DNA from: Steroidobacteraceae bacterium
Lineage (GTDB): Bacteria; Pseudomonadota; Gammaproteobacteria; Steroidobacterales; Steroidobacteraceae
Assembly (NCBI GenBank): GCA_023253235.1
Contig: JALRHE010000255.1
Location: forward strand, 1 to 5,817
Direction: 5' to 3'
DNA length: 5,817 nucleotides
Shown: in pieces, positions 1 through 5,817 of the stretch
Layout of the letters: each line of letters opens with the position of its first letter
Position numbering within the stretch: position 1 is the stretch's first letter
Made by a program: the position numbers and the translations under genes
Notes under the pieces: model-generated
What the model saw: the letters and a program-made list of their open reading frames with translations, nothing else
Databases searched by the model: none
Told to the model about the DNA's origin: nothing

Positions 1-1755
1 ATTGAGCCGTATCTGACGGACCAGTGGTACGTCAAAATTGCGCCGCTCGCCGAGCCGGCCGTGGAAGCCGTGACGTCGGGGAAGATCAAGTTTGTTCCGG
101 AGAACTGGTCGCGCACCTACTTCGAATGGATGCGCAACATCAAAGATTGGTGCATCAGTCGTCAGCTTTGGTGGGGACATCGCATCCCCGCTTGGTACGA
201 CAACGATGGACGTATCTACGTCGGTCGCTCAGAGGCGGAAGTGCGCGCCAAGCACGCGCTCGCGGCAGATGTCACTCTCAAGCAAGACGATGACGTTCTC
301 GACACCTGGTTCTCTTCCGCGCTCTGGCCGTTCTCCACACTGGGCTGGCCTCAATCGACGAGCGAGTTGCAGCGCTTCTACCCCACCTCGGTGCTGGTAA
401 CCGGCTTCGACATCATCTTCTTCTGGGTTGCCCGGATGATCATGATGGGCATGAAGTTCATGGGGGATGTGCCATTCCGGGAGGTGTACGTACACGGACT
501 CGTGCGCGACTCGGAAGGCCAGAAGATGTCGAAATCGAAGGGCAACGTGCTCGACCCACTCGATATCGTCGATGGAATCGCCCTGGAGGATCTCGTTCGC
601 AAGCGAACCACGGGGCTCATGCAGCCGCGGCTCGCTCCGAGTATTGAAAAGGCCACTCGCAAGGCGTTCCCGGACGGCATCGAGTCGCATGGAACCGACG
701 CACTGCGCTTCACATTCGCCTCGCTAGCGACACAGAGCGCCGATATTCGATTCGATCTCGCGCGGGTTGGCGGCTATCGCAACTTCTGTAACAAGCTCTG
801 GAACGCCTCGCGTTTCGTACTGCTGATGCTCGAGGATGAGAACGGCAAGCCGATCGACCCGCAGTTATTGACTGGCGAAGTCGCACCCGGCGTCGTGGAT
901 CGTTGGATCGTCTCACGCTTGGGACACACCCTGCGTGAAGTCGACCAAGCCTTCGCCGATTATCGTTTCGACTATGCCGCCTCGGCGCTCTACGAATTCA
1001 CCTGGTACGAATTCTGCGACTGGTACCTCGAGCTCGCCAAGCCGATTCTGCAATCCGAGCAGAGCAGCGAAGCGGCCCGACGCGCCGTTCGCCGCACCCT
1101 CGTGCAGGTTCTCGAATCGCTGTTGCGTGCCCTGCACCCTTTGATGCCCTTCATCACCGAAGAAATCTGGCAGCGCGTGGCGCCACTCGCCGGCACGGCC
1201 ACGACGCGGGGCGGTACGCTCATGACGGCCACTTGGCCCAACGCGACTCAGTACGGTGCCGACTCGGACGCCGAAGCCGATGTCGCCTGGATCAAAGCCT
1301 TCGTTCTCGGCATCCGCCAGATCCGAGGCGAGATGGACATCAGCCCATCGCGCAAACTCGTCGTGCTGATCGAGAACGCAAGTGCAGACGATCGGCGCCG
1401 TCTCGAATCGCAAAGCTCCTACCTCGCGCGTCTCGCAGGCCTTGAGTCGTTGCGCGAACTTGCCGCCGGTGAGAGCGCCCCACCCTCGGCGCTCGCGGTA
1501 ATCGGTGATATGCGAGCGATGGTGCCCATGGAAGGTCTCATCGATCCGCAGGCAGAGGTGGCGCGTCTTGAAAAACGTGCGGCGAAGACACGCGACGAAA
1601 TTCAAAAGGCGCGCAATAAGCTCGCCAACGAAAACTTCGTTCGTAACGCGCCGCCCGAAGTTGTCACTCAGGAGCAGGGTCGCGTTGCCGATTTCGAGCG
1701 CACGCTCGCGAGTATCGACGCCCAGTTGCAGCGCGTTCGGGCGCTGCTGAAGTAG
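1..1755 (+). CDS. valS: Valyl-tRNA synthetase, C-terminal 584 residues (5' end beyond window)
   Basis: Class I aminoacyl-tRNA synthetase that charges tRNA-Val with valine in the cytosol. The frame is open from base 1, so the gene begins upstream. By comparison with the ~950-residue E. coli enzyme, roughly 380 residues are missing, including the HIGH motif and most of the CP1 editing domain. Seen here, numbering codons from base 1: the end of CP1 and return to the catalytic core (WWGHRIPAWY, about 57-67); DVLDTWFSSALWPF at about 98-111; the intact KMSKS ATP-binding loop at 175-179 (bases 523-537); the anticodon-binding helical domain with GYRNFCNKLWNASRFVL; and a C-terminal tRNA-binding coiled coil at about 512-584, rich in Lys, Arg and Glu. 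It ends at TAG 1753-1755. No frameshift or missing catalytic residue is visible in the part present. The mtfA-like gene follows after 16 nt and is probably co-transcribed. Confidence 0.98.
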   Translation: MEPYLTDQWYVKIAPLAEPAVEAVTSGKIKFVPENWSRTYFEWMRNIKDWCISRQLWWGHRIPAWYDNDGRIYVGRSEAEVRAKHALAADVTLKQDDDVLDTWFSSALWPFSTLGWPQSTSELQRFYPTSVLVTGFDIIFFWVARMIMMGMKFMGDVPFREVYVHGLVRDSEGQKMSKSKGNVLDPLDIVDGIALEDLVRKRTTGLMQPRLAPSIEKATRKAFPDGIESHGTDALRFTFASLATQSADIRFDLARVGGYRNFCNKLWNASRFVLLMLEDENGKPIDPQLLTGEVAPGVVDRWIVSRLGHTLREVDQAFADYRFDYAASALYEFTWYEFCDWYLELAKPILQSEQSSEAARRAVRRTLVQVLESLLRALHPLMPFITEEIWQRVAPLAGTATTRGGTLMTATWPNATQYGADSDAEADVAWIKAFVLGIRQIRGEMDISPSRKLVVLIENASADDRRRLESQSSYLARLAGLESLRELAAGESAPPSALAVIGDMRAMVPMEGLIDPQAEVARLEKRAAKTRDEIQKARNKLANENFVRNAPPEVVTQEQGRVADFERTLASIDAQLQRVRALLK

Positions 1756-1759
1756 CCGC

Positions 1760-1766
1760 GGAAGAG
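1760..1766 (+). promoter_or_regulatory. Likely ribosome binding site for the mtfA-like gene
   Basis: GGAAGAG lies 5 nt before the GTG at 1772, in the short gap after the valS stop. The match to the Shine-Dalgarno core is partial, but position and spacing support GTG 1772 as the start. The next in-frame ATG (1916-1918) would remove the membrane anchor and has no special support. Confidence 0.4.
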
Positions 1767-1771
1767 CGCAA

Positions 1772-2590
1772 GTGGGCCGAATCCTGTTGATCTTGCTACT
1801 CGTCGCGATCGCGGCGGCGTGGTGGCACCTGCGTAAGAAACGTGGCAACACGCCAACAGAATCACCGGCGACTCGGTCCGCGCGCTGGGAGAGCCTGCTC
1901 GAGCGCGACTGGCCCATGTGGCAGCGGCTCCCCGCTGATCGTCGATCCACACTGCTCGAGCGTCTCGCCCACTTCCTTGAGCGCGTTCCTTTCACCGGTG
2001 CACATGGTCTCGTCGTCACTGAAGAGATGCGAGTCCTGGTCGGCGCGCAAGCCTGTCTCATCACCTTGGGTAACGACGAGTATCCGTTCGACGATCTGCA
2101 CGGCATCACGATGCATCGAGACGAATTCGTCGTTGAAGAGACCGTCGAAGACGAGGATACGGGCGTCGTCACCGAGGGATATCAAACGCTCTCGGGTCAA
2201 GCCATCGAGTCAGATCGCATCGTGTTGTCGTGGAAAGACGTCCTCGAATCGATGCGTCGCCAAGACGGCTATAACGTGGTGATCCACGAATTTACCCACT
2301 TTCTGGAACACACCCGTCCGGGCGGCGATCGCGCTGCCCGAGCCGCGCTCGAGTCTTGTTTGGCAGAACTCCGTGACGCAGTCGATCGCGGTGAGCAGAC
2401 GCTGCTTGACCCTTACGGAGCCGAGGACATCACGGAGTTTCTCGCGGTCGCCGCAGAGTTTTTCTTCGAACGCTCACCAGAGTTACGCGAGCGCCATCCG
2501 TTGCTCTATGTGTTGTTGCGAGACAGCTTCCATCTCGATCCGGCAAGCTGGGAGGCGCCCGTCGCGCTGCCGTCGAAGACGCAGGACTGA
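1772..2590 (+). CDS. mtfA: MtfA-family (M90) zinc metallopeptidase with N-terminal membrane anchor
   Basis: 272 residues, starting at GTG. The zinc-peptidase motif HEFTH is at residues 172-176 (bases 2285-2299), so His172 and His176 should bind zinc with Glu173 as the catalytic base. ITEFLAVAAEFFF follows at 219-231; its Glu222 aligns, from memory, with the third zinc ligand of E. coli MtfA (Glu212), and Tyr215 with the conserved active-site Tyr205. LSGQAIESDRIVLSW (140-154) matches the family segment just before the active site. E. coli MtfA binds the glucose repressor Mlc and has peptidase activity; whether this protein does either is unknown. Residues 4-19 are a hydrophobic helix followed by HLRKKR, so it is probably tethered to the inner membrane with the catalytic domain in the cytoplasm by the positive-inside rule. 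Family members often read HEFAHxLD; here it is HEFTHFLE. It sits 16 nt behind valS and converges with the acyltransferase gene. Confidence 0.9.
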   Translation: MGRILLILLLVAIAAAWWHLRKKRGNTPTESPATRSARWESLLERDWPMWQRLPADRRSTLLERLAHFLERVPFTGAHGLVVTEEMRVLVGAQACLITLGNDEYPFDDLHGITMHRDEFVVEETVEDEDTGVVTEGYQTLSGQAIESDRIVLSWKDVLESMRRQDGYNVVIHEFTHFLEHTRPGGDRAARAALESCLAELRDAVDRGEQTLLDPYGAEDITEFLAVAAEFFFERSPELRERHPLLYVLLRDSFHLDPASWEAPVALPSKTQD

Positions 2591-2593
2591 TCG
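2591..2593. other. Convergent gene junction with 3 bp between stop codons
   Basis: The mtfA-like gene ends with TGA at 2588-2590 (+) and the acyltransferase ends with TGA at 2594-2596 (-). No hairpin followed by a T-run is visible in the adjoining ~60 bp on either strand, so termination must use coding DNA of the opposing gene, Rho, or collision between polymerases. Confidence 0.85.
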
Positions 2594-3187
2594 TCAGCGA
2601 AAGTTCTCGGGGTGGCGCGCCATGTCGGCACGAAAGAACGATTTCAATCGAGCGTAATCGGCATCGTAGTCTTGACACGGCGACAGCGGCTCACCAATCA
2701 ACACTCTTCGCTGCCCGAAATCGAGCGCGACGGGCACGATCGGCACGCCCGCAGCGAGTGCGATGTGGTGGTAACCCTTCTTCCAGCCCTCGACGGCGCT
2801 TCGAGTCCCCTCGGGCGCGATGACGAGCATCATCTTCTCGCGCTTGGCAAACTCGGCATTCGAGCTCTGCACCACGTTACCGGCCTGACTGCGATCCACG
2901 GGCACGGCGCCCAGATAGCGACCCAGCGGACCCCAAGGCCCTTTCAACGCCGTGTGTTTGGCCATCCAATTGGCATCGAGGCTCAAGGCGAAGTAAGTGA
3001 GAATTCCGACGACGAAATCCCAATTCGACGTATGCGGTGCCACGATGACGACGAACTTGCGCTGACGAGGGAAGTTTCCCTCGATACGCCAGCCCATCAA
3101 CCAAAGCCCCAGCATGCCGAACGGTCGCCGCCACCAACTTCGAACCTGCGGTACCTCAAGCGGTGTCTTAGGAAATCGAGTCGTCAT
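2594..3187 (-). CDS. PlsC-type lysophospholipid acyltransferase family protein
   Basis: 197 residues. The family transfers an acyl chain from acyl-ACP or acyl-CoA to a glycerophospholipid-type acceptor such as lysophosphatidic acid, at the inner face of the cytoplasmic membrane. Block I, PHTSNWD, gives the catalytic HX4D pair His52 and Asp57. A block II-like stretch, LGAVPVDRSQ, lies at 92-101, block III, PEGTRS, at 125-130, and block IV-like VPIVPVALDF at 148-157. It is shorter than E. coli PlsC (245 residues) and has only one weak hydrophobic segment near the N-terminus (about 23-33). It therefore looks like one of the compact soluble or peripheral paralogues rather than the housekeeping PlsC, and acceptor and donor cannot be read from the sequence. 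Its ATG overlaps the MFS stop codon by 4 nt, and its TGA stops 3 bp from the mtfA stop on the other strand. Confidence 0.9.
   Translation of the reverse strand: MTTRFPKTPLEVPQVRSWWRRPFGMLGLWLMGWRIEGNFPRQRKFVVIVAPHTSNWDFVVGILTYFALSLDANWMAKHTALKGPWGPLGRYLGAVPVDRSQAGNVVQSSNAEFAKREKMMLVIAPEGTRSAVEGWKKGYHHIALAAGVPIVPVALDFGQRRVLIGEPLSPCQDYDADYARLKSFFRADMARHPENFR
3184..3187 (-). promoter_or_regulatory. ATGA stop/start overlap coupling the transporter to the acyltransferase
   Basis: On the - strand the sequence reads ATGA: ATG starts the acyltransferase and TGA ends the MFS gene. The nearest Shine-Dalgarno-like GAGG (bases 3201-3204) lies 13 nt upstream, which is rather far. Terminating ribosomes probably re-initiate here, giving the two proteins linked translation. 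Confidence 0.75.
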
Positions 3188-4446
3188 GTGGATTTACGCG
3201 CCTCGGGAACTCGCCACAACAGCAAGCCTCCAACCAGAAATAGAACGATCAGCGAGGTGATCGACAAACGTGAATTGCCCGTGCCGTACGCCACCGCCGC
3301 GATCAACAAAGGTCCGATGAAACTCGCGAACTTGCCCATCATGTTGTAGAAGCCGAAGAACTCCCCGCCCTTACCCTCAGGCACTAGCCTGCCGAAAAAT
3401 GAGCGCGACAAGCTCTGCACACCGCCCTGCACGAGACCCACCACGACCGCGAGTGCAAAAAACTCGACAACCGAATCGAGAAAATACGCATACAGCGTTG
3501 CCGCCAGATAAACGCTGATACAAATCAAAATTCCACGCTTTGGACCGATCTGATTACCGACCCACCCGAGTAGCAGCGCCGAGGGAAAAGCCACGAACTG
3601 GGTTAACAACAACGCCGCTAGCAAACTCGAACTCGGCAAACCGAGCGCGACGCCGTAGTCGACTGCCATCGTATAGATGGTGTGTACGCCGTCGATGTAG
3701 AGCCAATACGCCAACAGGAACAGGGAGATGTCGCGATGCGCCCTGACTCGCCGCAAGGTGTTCCCAAGCTCGCGCAAGCCCGCCATCAAAGACTCAACGA
3801 AAGATTCGCTAGTGGCCTGACTTGGGCGCTCACGCACGTATCGCGCTAGCGGCAAGGTGAATATTAACCACCAAAGCGCGACGCTCAAGAACGACCACTG
3901 TACCGCCTCAGCAGGCCCCGACAAACCGAACCAACCGGGTTTGAGCGTCATCAGGACATTGAAGGCGAACAACAGACCACCACCCAAGTAACCCAACGAG
4001 TAACCGAAAGCGGAGACGGTATCGAGCTCGCGCTCGGACGCGACATCTAGCAACAACGCGTCGTAGAAAATATTGGCTGCGTTGAAACCGATCCCGGCGA
4101 CGATGAAACAGGCAGCCGCCCATCCCCACTCACCCTGTCCGACGAAAGACAGAGCCGCTGTACCAGCAACGCCGATCGAACTGAACAACACGAGTTGTGC
4201 CTTGCGGCCGGCCGTTCGATCGGCCAAGGCGCCGAGCAGCGGCGCGAGCAAGGCCACGATGATCCCAGCGATGCCGTTGGCAAGACCGAGCCGCGAAGTG
4301 CTGACGGTGGGATCGACCCCGGTGCTCCAGAACTGCTGGAAGAACACCGGAAAAAATCCCGCGAGCACGGTCGTCGCGAACGCAGAATTCGCCCAGTCGT
4401 ACAGCGCCCAGGAAACGGTGTCGCGGCGCTTGTACGGGCTCGTCAT
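3184..4446 (-). CDS. MFS transporter, UMF1/Atg22-like family
   Basis: 420 residues, a typical length for a 12-helix major facilitator permease of the inner membrane. YDWANS at 16-21 in the first helix is the hallmark of the UMF1 family, whose eukaryotic relative Atg22 exports amino acids from the vacuole. The MFS motif A loop GALADRTAGRK follows helix 2 (72-82). LSRSFFGRLVPEGKGGEFFGFYNMMGK (346-372) is a second family-typical stretch before helix 11. Hydrophobic segments lie near 12-38, 52-72, 83-102, 107-131, 143-166, 183-203, 239-260, 271-295, 304-323, 326-345, 363-388 and 393-412, with a charged cytoplasmic loop at about 204-238. The substrate is unknown; bacterial members are mostly uncharacterised. 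The frame stays open upstream to 4665, but I chose ATG 4446 because YDWANS then sits close to the N-terminus and upstream codons overlap prfC. The start is 2 nt after the prfC stop. Confidence 0.92.
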   Translation of the reverse strand: MTSPYKRRDTVSWALYDWANSAFATTVLAGFFPVFFQQFWSTGVDPTVSTSRLGLANGIAGIIVALLAPLLGALADRTAGRKAQLVLFSSIGVAGTAALSFVGQGEWGWAAACFIVAGIGFNAANIFYDALLLDVASERELDTVSAFGYSLGYLGGGLLFAFNVLMTLKPGWFGLSGPAEAVQWSFLSVALWWLIFTLPLARYVRERPSQATSESFVESLMAGLRELGNTLRRVRAHRDISLFLLAYWLYIDGVHTIYTMAVDYGVALGLPSSSLLAALLLTQFVAFPSALLLGWVGNQIGPKRGILICISVYLAATLYAYFLDSVVEFFALAVVVGLVQGGVQSLSRSFFGRLVPEGKGGEFFGFYNMMGKFASFIGPLLIAAVAYGTGNSRLSITSLIVLFLVGGLLLWRVPEARKST

Positions 4447-4448
4447 GG

Positions 4449-5817
4449 TCAGTGTGCCTGCTCGCGTGTTTCGCGGAAGACGATACCAGGCCAACGCTCG
4501 ATGGTGAGTTCGAGATTGACCCTCGACGGAGCAAGATAGACGAGTGCTCCGCTGTGATCTACCGCGAGGTGATCGTAGGCCTTCTGGCGGAACTCCTCGA
4601 GCTTCTTGGCATCGTCGCACTGGATCCAGCGCGCCGTCTGCACGCCGATCGGTTCGAACGCGCATTGCACGGCGTATTCGTCCTGCAACCGAAACGCCAC
4701 CACTTCGAATTGCAGTTGACCGACGGCACCGAGTATTTGATCGTTATTGCGCAGGGGGCGAAACAACTGCGTCGCACCCTCCTCGCACAACTGGCCGAGA
4801 CCCTTCGATAGCGCTTTCATCTTCAGCGGATCTTTGAGCACTGCACGGCGGAACATTTCGGGCGCGAAGTTCGGAATGCCCGTAAAACCGAGTTTCTCAC
4901 CCTCGGTGAAAGAATCACCGATATTGATCGTGCCGTGATTGTGCAAACCGATGATGTCACCCGCATAGGCATCTTCGGCCGCAGAACGATCGGAGGCTAG
5001 AAAGGTCAGCGCATCAGCGACACGAACATCCTTACCGAGGCGCACATGGTGCATCTTCATGCCTTTGGTGTATTTCCCCGAGCAGAGTCGGAGGAACGCG
5101 ATGCGATCGCGATGCATCGGATCCATATTTGCCTGGATCTTGAAGACGAAGCCCGTCAACTTTTCTTCCTGCGGCTGCACGCTACGCTGACGAGTCTCGC
5201 GGGCGAGCGGACCAGGCGCATCGCGTGTGAACGACTTCAACAACTCTTCAACGCCGAAATTGGAAATCGCCGAACCGAAAAAAACCGGTGTCTGCTTACC
5301 CGCGCGATAGGCCTCGAGGTCGAAACTTTGGGTGGCTCCTTTGACGAGTTCGATCTCGTCGTCGTAGGCACTCGCTCCGGCACCGAGCAACTCGCGTCCC
5401 TCTGGACTGTGCAAACCTTCGATGACGATGTTCTCGCCGACGCGCCCTTTCTCACCAGCCTCGTAGACGTAAATTCGATCTTCGATGAGGTGATAGATCC
5501 CCTTGAGTTCGCGACCCATCCCGATGGGCCACGTGATGGGTGCCGTCGCGATACCGAGCACTTTCTCGATCTCGTCTAGCAACTCGATCGGCGCCCGACC
5601 TTCGCGATCGAGTTTGTTGATGAACGTCATGATCGGCGTGTCACGCAAGCGACACACTTCCATGAGTTTGATCGTGCGCTCTTCGACACCTTTGGCGCAG
5701 TCGATGACCATCAAGGCCGAGTCAACCGCCGTCAGCGTGCGATAGGTGTCTTCGGAAAAATCCTCGTGGCCTGGCGTATCGAGCAGATTGACGATGCAAT
5801 CGTTGTACGGAAACTGC
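4449..5817 (-). CDS. prfC: Peptide chain release factor 3, lacking its first ~75 residues (cut by window edge)
   Basis: GTPase that removes RF1/RF2 from the ribosome after peptide release. The frame is open to the right edge; 455 residues are present against 529 in E. coli, and the first complete codon corresponds to about Gln76 there. The P-loop (G1) and the switch I region (G2) therefore lie outside the window. Seen here: G3 DTPGHE (bases 5763-5780), G4 NKLD (bases 5607-5618), a G5-like FFGSAISNFG, the domain II stretch GFVFKIQANMDPMHRDRIAF, the RF3-typical GDIIGLHNHGTINIGD and FTGIPNFAPEMFRR, and a C-terminal domain ending near FRETREQAH. These features separate RF3 from EF-G. Residue identity with E. 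coli RF3 is high along the whole length and no disruption is seen. It is the promoter-proximal gene visible in the - strand operon, and its promoter is beyond the window. Confidence 0.98.
   Translation of the reverse strand, partial: QFPYNDCIVNLLDTPGHEDFSEDTYRTLTAVDSALMVIDCAKGVEERTIKLMEVCRLRDTPIMTFINKLDREGRAPIELLDEIEKVLGIATAPITWPIGMGRELKGIYHLIEDRIYVYEAGEKGRVGENIVIEGLHSPEGRELLGAGASAYDDEIELVKGATQSFDLEAYRAGKQTPVFFGSAISNFGVEELLKSFTRDAPGPLARETRQRSVQPQEEKLTGFVFKIQANMDPMHRDRIAFLRLCSGKYTKGMKMHHVRLGKDVRVADALTFLASDRSAAEDAYAGDIIGLHNHGTINIGDSFTEGEKLGFTGIPNFAPEMFRRAVLKDPLKMKALSKGLGQLCEEGATQLFRPLRNNDQILGAVGQLQFEVVAFRLQDEYAVQCAFEPIGVQTARWIQCDDAKKLEEFRQKAYDHLAVDHSGALVYLAPSRVNLELTIERWPGIVFRETREQAH
4457..4463 (-). 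promoter_or_regulatory. Possible ribosome binding site for the MFS gene
   Basis: On the - strand GAGCAGG lies 10 nt before ATG 4446 and inside the last codons of prfC. It is a weak Shine-Dalgarno match; because prfC stops 2 nt before the start, re-initiation may matter more than this site. Confidence 0.3.

Noticed and set aside
913..2172. Long open frame on the - strand (419 codons) opposite the end of valS and the start of mtfA
   Set aside because: It lies opposite two genes with clear family motifs, its translation is rich in Arg and Ser with no recognisable domain, and long antisense frames are expected in GC-rich coding DNA.
2614..2621. Palindrome GGCGCGCC just past the convergent junction, considered as a terminator stem
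   Set aside because: It is only 8 bp with no loop and no following T-run. It falls inside the acyltransferase coding sequence and is expected by chance in GC-rich DNA.
2612..3349. 245-codon open frame on the + strand opposite the acyltransferase and the end of the MFS gene
   Set aside because: The - strand reading has catalytic motifs and a stop/start overlap. The + strand translation shows no domain and no hydrophobic or catalytic pattern.
4447..4665. Upstream extension of the MFS reading frame by 73 codons
   Set aside because: It would lie entirely within prfC in another frame, its residues are Arg-rich and non-membrane, and the family's YDWANS helix sits near the N-terminus when ATG 4446 is used.
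5046..5579. 177-codon open frame on the + strand opposite prfC
   Set aside because: It is a shadow of the strongly conserved RF3 frame, with no motif or ribosome binding site of its own.
1..5817. Possible undescribed defence, mobile or RNA-based system
   Set aside because: Every stretch is covered by a recognisable gene of a known family, with no gap large enough for an RNA gene, no repeat array, no inverted terminal repeats and no recombinase or nuclease.

Overview
The window looks like ordinary chromosomal DNA from a proteobacterium, most likely a gammaproteobacterium. ValS and release factor 3 both align well, from memory, with their Escherichia coli counterparts, and the DNA is moderately GC-rich (high fifties per cent by eye). 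Coding density is nearly complete. I see no mobile element, CRISPR array, tRNA, rRNA or phage gene, and the genus cannot be fixed from this sequence.

Layout: two gene groups run towards each other. On the + strand are the C-terminal two thirds of valyl-tRNA synthetase (valS, cut by the left edge) and, 16 nt later, an MtfA-type (M90) zinc metallopeptidase with an N-terminal membrane anchor. On the - strand, reading from the right edge inwards, are peptide chain release factor 3 (prfC, its N-terminal ~75 residues lost beyond the edge), a 12-segment MFS transporter of the UMF1/Atg22-like family, and a short PlsC-type acyltransferase. The prfC and MFS genes are 2 nt apart, and the MFS and acyltransferase genes overlap by 4 nt (ATGA), so this is almost certainly one transcript with translational coupling. 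The two groups meet tail to tail with 3 bp between stop codons.

How the genes relate: both groups start with a translation gene (tRNA charging; recycling of RF1/RF2 from the ribosome) and continue with envelope-associated or regulatory genes (membrane-anchored peptidase; transporter and phospholipid acyltransferase). The transporter/acyltransferase coupling is the most suggestive link, but nothing in the sequence identifies a substrate.

No stretch over 20 bp lacks a gene. I found no convincing novel system. The points worth checking are the coupled prfC-transporter-acyltransferase operon, the membrane-tethered MtfA behind valS, the terminator-less convergent junction, and an excess of the palindrome CGATCG.
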